From Carnobacterium sp. 17-4 (lineage in GTDB: Bacteria > Bacillota > Bacilli > Lactobacillales > Carnobacteriaceae): a DNA stretch of 64,000 nucleotides. Made by a program: the position numbers and the translations under genes. Location: assembly GCF_000195575.1 (NCBI RefSeq), contig NC_015391.1, forward strand, positions 62,001 through 126,000. Reading direction: 5' to 3'. Positions 26,424 through 34,869 of the stretch are shown one piece after another. The number at the start of each line of letters is the position of its first letter. Positions within the stretch are counted from its first letter, which is position 1. The notes beneath the pieces were generated by a model. The model worked only from the letters and a program-made list of their open reading frames with translations. It had not been told where the DNA came from and did no database searches.

Positions 26424-26636
26424 TTGAAAAATAGAGTAAAAGAGTTTAGGACTATACGCAATATGACTCAACAACAATTAGCTGATTTAGTATTTGTTTC
26501 TTCAAGAACCATTATTTCTTTAGAGAAAGAAAATTATAATCCTTCTCTTATGCTCGCTTATAAAATAGCTCTTGTTTTTGGAACAACAGTCGAAGAATTA
26601 TATTGTTTGGAGGAGAATGTAGAAAATGAAAAATAA
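26424..26636 (+). CDS. XRE-family regulator (short)
   Basis: A 70-residue helix-turn-helix protein with RVKEFRTIRNMTQQQLADLV, VSSRTIISLEKENYNPS and a tail FGTTVEELYCLEENVENEK. The start is TTG, with AAAGGAG about 13 bases upstream. The two TGAAG-TTCA dyads in its promoter are the probable binding sites. It overlaps the membrane-protein gene by 11 bases, so the pair is translationally coupled. Same organisation as 20193-20836. Confidence 0.85.
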   Translation: MKNRVKEFRTIRNMTQQQLADLVFVSSRTIISLEKENYNPSLMLAYKIALVFGTTVEELYCLEENVENEK

Positions 26637-27078
26637 AATTTATAATAAAAAAACGTTTTGGTTAGGGATATTTTTTTTATTGCTCTCTTTAGTTTCTGTA
26701 AGGGAATTAATTTTTTTCTTTGACAGTATGAGTGGTGGGAAAATTGTAAGAGTCCTTATGCATCTGGTATTTGATACGTTTGTTGGATTTTGGCTTGTTC
26801 AGGAAAGCTTAAATTATAAGCAAACAATAAGAGCGGAACAAGAAAAAGACGAAAGAGAAGAACTCGTCAATTTAAAATCTGCTCATGCCTCGATTATAAT
26901 TATTCAAATCGCTTCTTTAATTCTTGTGATTGTTGCTGTGATTGTATGGTATTTAGGTAGAATAGATGGACTTATCGGAGCAGCACTTCTCGGTTCAGCT
27001 GTAGCTTTCGGGATTGTTTTCATTCTCACTTTTTTTTCACAACTAGTTACATATCTTTATTACTATAATAAAATTTAG
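26626..27078 (+). CDS. membrane partner of XRE regulator (DUF2178-like)
   Basis: A 150-residue protein with four predicted membrane segments. A charged loop, RAEQEKDEREELVNLKSAHASI, in the middle matches the DUF2178/DUF3796-type proteins usually encoded behind short XRE regulators. Function unknown. Start overlaps the end of the regulator gene and uses GGAGG at 26611-26615. Confidence 0.75.
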   Translation: MKNKIYNKKTFWLGIFFLLLSLVSVRELIFFFDSMSGGKIVRVLMHLVFDTFVGFWLVQESLNYKQTIRAEQEKDEREELVNLKSAHASIIIIQIASLILVIVAVIVWYLGRIDGLIGAALLGSAVAFGIVFILTFFSQLVTYLYYYNKI

Positions 27079-27106
27079 CTGTAGATCCATATTATGTTCA
27101 AAAGTT

Positions 27107-27136
27107 AATACATGAAACTAGATAGAATAGTGTGAA
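27107..27136 (+). repeat. cassette site S17 with terminator
   Basis: Arms AATACATG and AGTGTGAA, 14-base spacer. Terminator ATAACCTTGATTTATCAAGGTTAT (about 10-bp stem) plus TTTTT at 27138-27166. Confidence 0.75.
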
Positions 27137-27290
27137 AATAACCTTGATTTATCAAGGTTATTTTTTGTTTATCAAGAAATTAGTTATTAATTAGATATTC
27201 AACTGAGGAGAAAGAGGAGAATTTATTCTATTTTTAAAACATGTTAATTAAGTTATCTTTTTTATTAAATTAATCAACCAACTAATCCAT

Positions 27291-27320
27291 TTTACATGAA
27301 ATTCTATAGAATAATTTATT
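27291..27320 (+). repeat. cassette site S18, left border of bacteriocin cluster
   Basis: Arms TTTACATG and AATTTATT, 14-base spacer AAATTCTATAGAAT; right arm decayed. A hairpin, AAAAGGATTCTATCGCTT with AAGCAGTAGAGTCCTTTT, follows at 27325-27364 and also ends the leftward Rgg transcript. No gene lies in 27167-27290. Confidence 0.6.
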
Positions 27321-27437
27321 GAAAAAAAAGGATTCTATCGCTTAAAAGCAGTAGAGTCCTTTTGGCTTCTAAGTATAATCTAACGTACTTAATCAATTAC
27401 GTTAGATTATTATTTACTTGAAGTTAGGCACTAAGTA

Positions 27438-28304
27438 CTATGTAATCTGATTATTGCTCTTTACTACTTCAAATAATGAAGTACATTGGAATTCTTTTAA
27501 TGGCATATCTAAATAGACAAATAAAGAAATAATTTTTTCTATATTTTTATTATTATAATTCTTTGAACTCATTATAGTTACTAATTCTTTAAAAAAAATC
27601 ATCATTGTTTTTTCATACATTGTATTAATAGTTTCAGACATATTATTTTTAAGTTCCTCATAGAAAAAGCAAGATTTGTTAATATTATTTTTTTTAATAA
27701 AAATAACTAAAATATTTGATAACAACGAAAAAATTTCATTATTATACTTTCTTAACATTTTAAAGTGTTCTAGTTTACTTTTAGTTCTTTTATATAGTAA
27801 CAATATTTGTTCTTCGGAAAATAAATCTAATGAATTGGTAAATAAAACTATTTCATAATAGGTCCAGTCTTCACAATTAAGAAGGTAAGATTGTAGAATA
27901 TCTAGACTTTTTGAATTGGGTTTTTCATTTAAGATATAACTAATTGTTAAATCAGTTAGCACTGAATAATGAAAGAGTTTTATTTGATTATTAACTTTAT
28001 ATTTTTCTTTAAGACTAATTTTCAACTTTTTTAAATTTTCAATATCATTTTGATAAAAATATTGGGAATATTTACTAAGGAAAGTGTGTTCATCATCTAA
28101 GTTGTAATTGTTATAAATAAGGTAGAATTCATCTAAAGAAACGTTTAAATTATTTAGTATTTGAAATAGTTTTGTAGAAGTAGTATCACTGAGCCCCTTT
28201 TCAAATTTTGAAATTGCAGGACGACTTAAAATGTTGCTATATGTATTTGATGTTTTTATTTTTTTTGACGTTCTAATAGTTTTTATTACTTTTCCTATTT
28301 TCAT
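27438..28304 (-). CDS. Rgg/GadR/MutR-family transcriptional regulator
   Basis: A 288-residue protein: an XRE helix-turn-helix (residues 3-60, with the diagnostic LSRPAISKFEKGLSDTT, typical of Rgg proteins) and an all-helical TPR-like remainder that in the family binds a short peptide pheromone. It is transcribed away from the bacteriocin genes, and a 15-codon peptide gene ending in Gly-Gly lies divergently 114 bases away. The layout is that of Rgg-SHP systems, in which the imported peptide switches the regulator to activate the operon. The ribosome site is AAGGAGC before the ATG. Confidence 0.9.
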   Translation of the reverse strand: MKIGKVIKTIRTSKKIKTSNTYSNILSRPAISKFEKGLSDTTSTKLFQILNNLNVSLDEFYLIYNNYNLDDEHTFLSKYSQYFYQNDIENLKKLKISLKEKYKVNNQIKLFHYSVLTDLTISYILNEKPNSKSLDILQSYLLNCEDWTYYEIVLFTNSLDLFSEEQILLLYKRTKSKLEHFKMLRKYNNEIFSLLSNILVIFIKKNNINKSCFFYEELKNNMSETINTMYEKTMMIFFKELVTIMSSKNYNNKNIEKIISLFVYLDMPLKEFQCTSLFEVVKSNNQIT

Positions 28305-28328
28305 ATAAGCTCCTTATTTTGTTTCTTA

Positions 28329-28380
28329 TTGTTAACATTTTAACATATAAATTATGAATACTATATGTTATTTATAGTAT
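28329..28380. promoter_or_regulatory. two dyads between Rgg gene and peptide gene
   Basis: TGTTAA-CATT-TTAACA (28330-28345) and ATACTATA-7-TATAGTAT (28358-28380, eight perfect base pairs per arm). They sit in the divergent promoter region, where Rgg proteins bind, and are candidate Rgg boxes for the peptide gene and bacteriocin operon. They do not match a published Rgg box exactly. Confidence 0.55.
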
Positions 28381-28417
28381 GAAAAATTAAGAAATATATA
28401 TATAGGAGGAAAATACG

Positions 28418-28465
28418 ATGTCAGAAACAATCAATATTTTAGTATGGGATGTTATTGGTGGATAG
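28418..28465 (+). CDS. candidate short peptide pheromone of the Rgg regulator
   Basis: AGGAGGA at 28404-28410 leads at ideal spacing to ATG and a 15-residue peptide, MSETINILVWDVIGG, then TAG. Hydrophobic C-terminus, an internal Asp and a terminal Gly-Gly resemble the mature SHP pheromones of streptococcal Rgg2/3 systems (short, Asp/Glu-containing, ending in GG). It is divergent from the Rgg gene and upstream of the bacteriocin operon. It is unlike classical SHP precursors in lacking a Lys-rich N-terminus and being shorter. Precursor processing and import (Eep- and Opp-type) would be encoded elsewhere. Confidence 0.7.
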   Translation: MSETINILVWDVIGG

Positions 28466-28625
28466 TCGAATTACTTTGGTAAAGCTTTATAATTTATTAT
28501 CTATATAAGAAAATAGTATCAGTAGTGATTTATTAATATGTATTGTTTATAGTTTTATAAAGATTGTATTAACAGTTTGAACAATTTATTGATAGGAATC
28601 TAACTATAACTAAAGGAAGAAAAAA

Positions 28626-30170
28626 ATGTTAAATATAATTTTGGCTAATCATATAATGTACTTCAGAAGTAATTTAAATATTCTATTTTCAGATTATTAC
28701 TTTAGTAAGAAAAAAATTCTTTATTTTACACTTAGCATAACTTGTATATGTTTATTTGTAAGTCTGATTATAGGGTTTTCTTTAATTCAAATTTTAGGTA
28801 AGGAGAGCTACAACAGAGTTATTGAATTTTTTTTACTATTTTATTTTCTATACTTATCTAGTTCTAATATAAAAAAATCAACCTATCGATCAAAAAAGAA
28901 GTTTTATTATTTTCTTTCTGAAGAAGGCTCAAAACTAAAAAAAATAGTATGGTTAAAATTTATAGATGACAGAATAAGTTGGGTAATTGTAGTTTTTTTT
29001 CCTATATTCGTAGGACTAATTTTAAATCTTTCAGTAGTAGAATTATCACAATATGTATACTTCTTTGTACTTTTTTTTTCAGCTACTTTTGTTTCAATAT
29101 TCATTAGAGTAATGTTCATAAGTAGATTTCTACAAGGAGAAAAAATTATAAATAGAAATAACTTACTTTCGAAAATAATTCTATTTTTCTTTATGAATAT
29201 CTTTTTTTCCCTATTGCTTTACTATATAATGGACTATTTTTATAAAAATAGTGAACTAAATTTTCTTATAGTTAGTAACATAGTTAGTTTTTTTAAACCC
29301 CAAGGTACCTTAGTAATTTCTTTAGTGATGATACCGATTACTTATTATATATCTAATATATATATAAAAAAATATATCTTTTTAATACTCAAAAAAGGCT
29401 ACAAAGGAAATTTAAATAAACAAAAGAAGGTTCTTTATAAACCATATAGTGATGTAATGAATTTTATCAAAAAAAATGAAATTCAGATTAGTAGAAGCAA
29501 TGGAACTAGAATATTTTATTATAAAAAGTTATTTTTCTTTTTTACTTTTATAGTTACAACTACTATATTTTTTAAAAATATAAATATTGAATTGGGAGTT
29601 TTACATTCTCTTTTAACTTTAGCACTGATAATATTCATAAGTAATTTGTTTGATACATTTGAAGAAACCCATGGAATTGACAAAGAAAGTCAGATGATTA
29701 CAATCATGATGTACTTATACCGAAGACCGTATGAATTTTTAAAAATAAAGTCTACAGAAATATTTTTAATGAGTTTAATACCAAGTATAGTTCTTTCTAT
29801 TGTGATTTTTATAATACTACAAGATATTAGTTTATTACTAACATATTTAAATATAAGTTTTACTACATCTTTAGTTCATACATGCAGTTATATAATAAGC
29901 GTTATTATATTTCCTAATTTTAGAAATAGAATTGAAGAGGGTAAAAACATTGCGAGATCATTTGTGTCATCGTTTTTAATCATTGGATATGAACTTTTAT
30001 TAGTTACTCAAATAATATCGTTAAATTTATTTGTATATGTAGATAGAATAAATGAAATTTCAGCATTTGCTATTTCAAATTTAAGTATTTTATTTGTTGG
30101 AACGATATATTTTGTGATTTTCTTTAGCTTAATAATAAAAATTAAATGGGAGAAATGGATTAATGGATAA
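28626..30170 (+). CDS. circular bacteriocin large membrane protein (CclB/As-48B-like)
   Basis: A 514-residue, very hydrophobic protein with about eleven predicted membrane segments and short basic loops. It is the first large gene of the bacteriocin operon, at the place held by the B protein in carnocyclin, uberolysin and AS-48 clusters. That protein is required for maturation, cyclisation or secretion, though its chemistry is unproven. Membership is argued from size, topology and neighbours; sequence similarity to those proteins was not tested. AAAGGAAG precedes the ATG, and its end overlaps the ATPase gene by 8 bases. Confidence 0.65.
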   Translation: MLNIILANHIMYFRSNLNILFSDYYFSKKKILYFTLSITCICLFVSLIIGFSLIQILGKESYNRVIEFFLLFYFLYLSSSNIKKSTYRSKKKFYYFLSEEGSKLKKIVWLKFIDDRISWVIVVFFPIFVGLILNLSVVELSQYVYFFVLFFSATFVSIFIRVMFISRFLQGEKIINRNNLLSKIILFFFMNIFFSLLLYYIMDYFYKNSELNFLIVSNIVSFFKPQGTLVISLVMIPITYYISNIYIKKYIFLILKKGYKGNLNKQKKVLYKPYSDVMNFIKKNEIQISRSNGTRIFYYKKLFFFFTFIVTTTIFFKNINIELGVLHSLLTLALIIFISNLFDTFEETHGIDKESQMITIMMYLYRRPYEFLKIKSTEIFLMSLIPSIVLSIVIFIILQDISLLLTYLNISFTTSLVHTCSYIISVIIFPNFRNRIEEGKNIARSFVSSFLIIGYELLLVTQIISLNLFVYVDRINEISAFAISNLSILFVGTIYFVIFFSLIIKIKWEKWING

Positions 30171-30789
30171 AACAATTAAAGTAGAAAGCTTATCTTTTGC
30201 TTACTCACAAGAAGAAAAGATCTTGGATAATATTTCCTTAGAAATTAAAGAAAAAGATATAGTAGGACTAATTGGGAAAAATGGTTCTGGAAAAACTACT
30301 TTACTAGAATGTCTGTACGGTTCTTTAATTTTTGATGGAAAAATTTCCAGTTCATTTGAAAAAAAGCTATTTCTACCAACTGATTTAGAATTGTTTGGGA
30401 ATTTGACTTCAAAAGAGATGATAGATTTACTATTAAAGTTACATAAAAAAAATTTTAAGGATACAGAAAATGAAATTGATCTTTTAGTTAATTCTCTTGG
30501 TTTAGAGAATAAAATGTCTATCTTAATAAATCAACTCTCCTTTGGAATGAAAAATAAAATAAAAATTATGCTAGCATTATTGCTCAAACCAGATCTGCTA
30601 TTACTAGATGAACCAATGGTTGGTTTAGATTTACAATCACAGATTCATCTGAAAAAAATACTTAAAGAGATAGCACAAAAAAATAACATAGGGATAGTAA
30701 TTTCTTCTCATGATATGAACCTAATAGAGGATATTTGTACTGAAGTTATAGAACTAAATGCAGGAAAATTAAGATATTCCCCAGTCTAA
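30163..30789 (+). CDS. ABC transporter ATPase of bacteriocin cluster
   Basis: A 208-residue ATPase: Walker A GKNGSGKTT near residue 39, signature LSFGMKNKI, Walker B LLLLDEPMVGLD, H-loop SSHDMN. It overlaps the preceding membrane-protein gene and probably powers it, corresponding to the D/T ATPase of circular bacteriocin clusters that supports export and part of self-protection. Confidence 0.85.
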   Translation: MDKTIKVESLSFAYSQEEKILDNISLEIKEKDIVGLIGKNGSGKTTLLECLYGSLIFDGKISSSFEKKLFLPTDLELFGNLTSKEMIDLLLKLHKKNFKDTENEIDLLVNSLGLENKMSILINQLSFGMKNKIKIMLALLLKPDLLLLDEPMVGLDLQSQIHLKKILKEIAQKNNIGIVISSHDMNLIEDICTEVIELNAGKLRYSPV

Positions 30790-30819
30790 AGTCACTAGGC
30801 TATTAATGGAGTGAACAAA

Positions 30820-31347
30820 ATGAAAAGGTTGCTGAAAGGAACTGTAGTATTATTTATAGTGTTTTTCTGTATAGGTATATTTACTCGATTTTTTATTATC
30901 GATTATAATGTATTTCAATACGGGGAATTTGAAGAAATAAAGTTTCTAGATTATTTTACTAATAATATAAAAGTGGCATGTAGTCTAATGCTTGGATTTT
31001 TTTCTTTAGGTATTACAACATTTATAATTTTTTCGATAAATGCAATCTTTTTTGGAGTAGGAATTGCTGCTCAAATTAGTGAATCTGGAATAATAGATTC
31101 ATTGTTTTATATTTTTCCACACGGTCTTTTTGAAATACCTGCACTAATAATCAGTGCGTGTATTGGTTTTTATCCAATATATTTTATCTTACAGATTATT
31201 AAAAAGGAATCTTCATTAATGATAGTTAAGGAAGAATTAATAAAAATGGTTTTTTTAATATTAGTTGTTATATTGTTAGTTACTATAGCAGCTATGTTGG
31301 AAGCAACAATGACTCCATACTTAATAAAAATGGTTATAGGGGGTTAG
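30820..31347 (+). CDS. SpoIIM/DUF95 membrane protein of bacteriocin cluster
   Basis: A 175-residue protein with four to five membrane segments, including ACSLMLGFFSLGITTF, NAIFFGVGIAAQIS and FPHGLFEIPALIISACIG, the last being the defining motif of the stage II sporulation protein M (DUF95) family. DUF95 proteins occur in nearly all circular bacteriocin clusters and are needed for production and often immunity. The ATG at 30820 has GGAG 8 bases upstream; a GTG at 30811 lies within that site. Confidence 0.9.
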   Translation: MKRLLKGTVVLFIVFFCIGIFTRFFIIDYNVFQYGEFEEIKFLDYFTNNIKVACSLMLGFFSLGITTFIIFSINAIFFGVGIAAQISESGIIDSLFYIFPHGLFEIPALIISACIGFYPIYFILQIIKKESSLMIVKEELIKMVFLILVVILLVTIAAMLEATMTPYLIKMVIGG

Positions 31348-31351
31348 GTTC

Positions 31352-31933
31352 TTGGAAGATTTTAGTATAAAAAGAATTATTAAAAAAAATGATTTGCCAA
31401 ATTTAATGTTCGCTATTAGTATTGCATATGCATTATTTAGTATGTTTATTGCCTATGATGAATCCGAGAAACTACTAAATAATAGTTTTCCTACATTACT
31501 TGTATTGGATAATACAATGGGTATAAAAGCGATAATAAGTATTATTGTATTTATCTTATCGTTTTTTTTCCCTATTATTATGTCATTCTTTACTTCGTTA
31601 GTATTGAAAATCATTTTTTTGATTTTTAGAATCGAACTGAAATTTAATGAAATATTTTATGTTATATTTATATCATTTTTTCCATATGTATTTTATCAGA
31701 TAATAAAATCATTTTATGTGATGTTTTTTAATAGTATGTTTATTATTGATTTCTTAAATGTTCCCTTTTCATATTTTAGCGATAATCAGATACTAAATAA
31801 TTTTTCAATAGTAGGTTTTGTCTCAACCATCATTCAGATTATTATTTTTAGAGAAAGTGTTGAAAGCGGAAGGTGGAAAATAGCATATATTATAGGATTA
31901 GTTTATCTAGTAACAATGTTAATACCTAATTAA
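31352..31933 (+). CDS. membrane protein of bacteriocin cluster (C1/D-like)
   Basis: A 193-residue protein with five predicted membrane segments. It starts at TTG behind GGGGGTTAGG, four bases after the DUF95 gene, and ends 87 bases before the structural gene. Its position and topology match the Yip1-like membrane proteins (C1 in AS-48, D in carnocyclin clusters). A role in export or immunity is inferred from context. Confidence 0.65.
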   Translation: MEDFSIKRIIKKNDLPNLMFAISIAYALFSMFIAYDESEKLLNNSFPTLLVLDNTMGIKAIISIIVFILSFFFPIIMSFFTSLVLKIIFLIFRIELKFNEIFYVIFISFFPYVFYQIIKSFYVMFFNSMFIIDFLNVPFSYFSDNQILNNFSIVGFVSTIIQIIIFRESVESGRWKIAYIIGLVYLVTMLIPN

Positions 31934-32020
31934 TATTAAATATATCGTGGTTTATAGGGTTATCCATTAGCACCTTAAAAAAGGAAAAACCCTAAATATA
32001 TCGAAAGGAGGAGTTCTTAA

Positions 32021-32239
32021 ATGATTGAATTAACTATGGAGTTAATGAATTCAATGAATATTGGTCGCAGTACAGCAACGCATGTTATTGATTTAGCAGT
32101 AGCGGGTGCATCTGCATGGGCTATTGTAGCATCTATTGCAGCTGGCGGAGGTATTATCGCAATTGGAGCAGTTGCAGTTCGTACTTTGATTAAGTCTAAA
32201 TTGAAAAAACTAGGTTATACTGCATTAGTTGCATGGTAG
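32021..32239 (+). CDS. circular bacteriocin precursor (uberolysin/amylocyclicin-like class I)
   Basis: A 72-residue precursor behind AAAGGAGGAG. It is cationic and hydrophobic, with a helix-rich core, Gly42-Gly-Gly44 in the middle, the basic run SKLKKLGY and a C-terminal VAW. Aligning LMNSMNI with the LASTLGI start of amylocyclicin, and MIELTME with the MDILLE leader of uberolysin, places cleavage at Glu7/Leu8. Leu8 would then be joined to Trp72 as a 65-residue circle; an aromatic C-terminal residue is typical (AS-48, uberolysin and amylocyclicin end in Trp). It permeabilises Gram-positive membranes by family analogy. The core differs throughout from carnocyclin A. Confidence 0.85.
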   Translation: MIELTMELMNSMNIGRSTATHVIDLAVAGASAWAIVASIAAGGGIIAIGAVAVRTLIKSKLKKLGYTALVAW

Positions 32240-32260
32240 TTTAATACACAGTTTGTAGAG

Positions 32261-32305
32261 TAGGTGGTTCCATAACTATTAATGGAGTCACCTATTTGAT
32301 TTTTA
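32261..32305 (+). terminator. hairpin after the bacteriocin structural gene
   Basis: TAGGTGGTTCCA pairs with TGGAGTCACCTA (two wobbles), followed by TTTGATTTTT. It may be a leaky terminator that lowers expression of the downstream genes, or a 3' stabiliser of the structural-gene mRNA. Confidence 0.65.
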
Positions 32306-32404
32306 TAAATTATATTTAAATCTTACACATAAAATAGTGAATGGTTAATTGTTTCATATTATTATTTAGTGTATTAACCATAAAATTATTTTGGAGGAAT
32401 AAGA

Positions 32405-32944
32405 ATGAATGAGGAAGTAATAGAGAATAAAAAGTTTCCATGGGGAGCAATGATAGTTTATATAGTAATTTTTCTGAGTGGGATATTTTTCACAACATTT
32501 ACAATAGAAGTGATACCTTTAGAAGGTTTCGAGGAAGTAGAACCTTTTTCAATAATGAGTACATTGGTAGGCGGAATTATAGGTGCTATTGGAGGATTGA
32601 TAATTTTAGGTATTCAATACGTTTTTACTAAGTTTCCGACTCAGTGGATATCAAAAGAAAAAAAGGTTTATAAATACGACATCTGGTCAGCTTTATTTTA
32701 TTCTAGTGCTATAGGAATCGTGATAAACCTCTTAGTACAGGAGTTTAGTATTCAAGATAATTTAACGATTGCCTTATTAGTTGATGTCATTACGACAGGT
32801 TTATTCCTGTTTTTCTATTTTTCAGGCGAAGAGAAAGAAGCACATGTCAAGAAATCTATTACGATTGTTCAGATAGCTTGGCTGGCTATAGAAATTATCT
32901 TTACTGTGATTTCAATAATGCTATTAAGTAATCTTGGGATTTAA
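32405..32944 (+). CDS. membrane protein of accessory immunity unit (As-48E/CclE-like)
   Basis: A 179-residue protein with five to six membrane segments and an acidic N-terminus. It lies 165 bases after the precursor gene and 18 before the adaptor, in the place of the E protein of the EFGH transporter that gives extra self-resistance in AS-48 and carnocyclin producers. No clear family motif, so the assignment is positional. TGGAGG precedes the ATG. Confidence 0.6.
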   Translation: MNEEVIENKKFPWGAMIVYIVIFLSGIFFTTFTIEVIPLEGFEEVEPFSIMSTLVGGIIGAIGGLIILGIQYVFTKFPTQWISKEKKVYKYDIWSALFYSSAIGIVINLLVQEFSIQDNLTIALLVDVITTGLFLFFYFSGEEKEAHVKKSITIVQIAWLAIEIIFTVISIMLLSNLGI

Positions 32945-32962
32945 AAGAAAGTAGGTATAAAT

Positions 32963-34198
32963 GTGAAAGCAAAAGACAAAAAAATGCCGAACCGTTCATT
33001 CTTGAAGCGGATTGGCGAAAGAAAAGGACTCCTCGCTGTCGGAATTATAGTGGTACTTATACTGATTTTCTTTATTGTTCAGTTCTTTCAGAGCTCTGGT
33101 GTGCAAATTGAAGCAGAGGAGATGTATTCAGTACATATTGTGAGAGAAGAAGATCCAATCTTGTTTGAGGGAATGGTAAAGGCTTCAGAGGTTCATGAAG
33201 AGTACTATGATCCGTCAAAAGGCGTGATCGCTGAAATTCTGGTGGAAGAGGGACAGGAAGTAGAAGCAGAAACGGAACTATTTACTTATACAAATGAAGA
33301 AAACCAACGATTGCTAAATGAACAGAATCGTCAACACAATCGACTAAAAGAACGTCGATCTGAAGCAGAAACAGAACTAGCAAATGCCAAAAATACGTTG
33401 GCTACGGCGAATGCAAACATAAAAAAAAACAATCAGAATGTGCAAGCGCCTGTTGAGACAGAAGAAAATTTAGATATGAATGCAGAATTTGAAGCTGCAC
33501 AAACAGACCTGATGGAATATGAATCAGATAAAGCAGAAGCGGAAGCAATAATCGAAAGTGTTGAGGTGAGTATTCGAGATCTAAATGATCAAATGGAAGA
33601 TATTGAGTATGAGATTGAAAACTTAAGAAATGCTGTCACGACAACCGTTACAGCAGATTTTTCAGGAGTCGTTGAACTGAACAATACGAATGCGGCAAGT
33701 CTAGAGTCTAGTGAACAGCCTATTATTCGCTTATTGTCTAAAGACGTAAAAGTCGAAGCGTCTGTTTCTGAATATGATTACAATAAAATAAAAGAAGAGA
33801 GCCTCGTGCAAATCAGTTTGATGAGCTCTGATAAGCAAGTGAACGGGAAAATCAATCAAATCAGTTCTCTACCTATGCAAGCTGATGCAGAAGGCTCTTC
33901 TTCTTCAAGATACCAATTTACAGTTATACCAGAAGAGCCTATTCAATATGGATTCTCTGTTCAAGTTGGTTTCAGTGAAGGTGTCATCTATCTGCCGCAG
34001 TCTGCTGTGATTAAAGAAGATGGAACTAAAATCGTCTTTGTAAATGTTGACGGAATCGTTGAACGGCGAGAAGTCGAAGTTCGAGAAGAGAGTAATTTCT
34101 ATATTTTAGATGCTGGATTAGAGATAGACGAAGAATTACTGCTAGACCCAAGTCCCGAGATTGCTGATGGTGATGAAGTTATGGTGATGTATGATTAA
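32963..34198 (+). CDS. HlyD/MacA-like efflux adaptor (As-48F-like)
   Basis: A 411-residue protein: cytoplasmic basic N-terminus, one membrane anchor (residues about 21-43), a lipoyl-like half (GVIAEILVEEGQEVEAETELF), a long coiled coil (about 105-215, rich in E, Q and A), the second lipoyl half (TVTADFSGVVELNN) and a beta-barrel ending in GDEVMVMYD. It bridges the extracellular side to the MacB-like permease, as As-48F does. Start is GTG. Its stop overlaps the ATPase gene by 8 bases. Confidence 0.85.
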   Translation: MKAKDKKMPNRSFLKRIGERKGLLAVGIIVVLILIFFIVQFFQSSGVQIEAEEMYSVHIVREEDPILFEGMVKASEVHEEYYDPSKGVIAEILVEEGQEVEAETELFTYTNEENQRLLNEQNRQHNRLKERRSEAETELANAKNTLATANANIKKNNQNVQAPVETEENLDMNAEFEAAQTDLMEYESDKAEAEAIIESVEVSIRDLNDQMEDIEYEIENLRNAVTTTVTADFSGVVELNNTNAASLESSEQPIIRLLSKDVKVEASVSEYDYNKIKEESLVQISLMSSDKQVNGKINQISSLPMQADAEGSSSSRYQFTVIPEEPIQYGFSVQVGFSEGVIYLPQSAVIKEDGTKIVFVNVDGIVERREVEVREESNFYILDAGLEIDEELLLDPSPEIADGDEVMVMYD

Positions 34199-34865
34199 GC
34201 TAGAAAAAATCAGGAAAGCTTATAAAGCAGATAAAGAGTGGATTCCTGTATTGAAAAATGTCGAAATGGAGGTCAAACAAGGAGACTTTTTAGCGATTAT
34301 GGGGCCATCTGGTTCAGGTAAATCTACTTTGCTGAATTTAATTGGATTTGTTGACCGTAATTATGATGGAAACTATTTTCTAGAAGGAACTATCGTTACG
34401 TCAAAAAATGATGCGGATCTATCTAAACTTAGAAATCAGCGAGTCGGTTTTGTATTCCAGCAATTCAATCTGATTGAGACATTGACGATTGAAGAAAACG
34501 TAGAGTTACCTTTGCTGTATGATGGATGGAACTATCGTCAAACTAAAGACAAAGTAACGGAACTCCTTGGAAAGCTGGGAATAGGTGATAAAGGTAAAAA
34601 AATGCCTAAACAATTATCAGGTGGGCAACAGCAGAGAGCTGCAATTGCTAGAGCTATTATCAATAATCCGGATTTCATCTTAGCAGATGAGCCCACTGGA
34701 GCGCTTGATACACATACATCCAGAGATATTATGAATATATTCAAACAGTTGAATGAAGAAGAAGGAGTTACTATTATTCTAGTCACGCATGATCCGAAGA
34801 CTGTTGAATATTGTAACCGTATAGTCCGTATGCAAGATGGCGTATTGACTGAAGAAGTGAGGTGA
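34191..34865 (+). CDS. MacB/LolD-type ABC ATPase (As-48G-like)
   Basis: A 224-residue ATPase: Walker A GPSGSGKST near residue 39, Q-loop VFQQFNLI, signature LSGGQQQRAAIARAI, Walker B FILADEPTGALD, H-loop THDPKT. It drives the FtsX-type permease encoded 4 bases downstream. The tight overlap with the adaptor gene shows a single functional unit; by analogy with AS-48 EFGH it clears the bacteriocin from the producer's membrane. Confidence 0.9.
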   Translation: MIKLEKIRKAYKADKEWIPVLKNVEMEVKQGDFLAIMGPSGSGKSTLLNLIGFVDRNYDGNYFLEGTIVTSKNDADLSKLRNQRVGFVFQQFNLIETLTIEENVELPLLYDGWNYRQTKDKVTELLGKLGIGDKGKKMPKQLSGGQQQRAAIARAIINNPDFILADEPTGALDTHTSRDIMNIFKQLNEEEGVTIILVTHDPKTVEYCNRIVRMQDGVLTEEVR

Positions 34866-34869
34866 AGAA

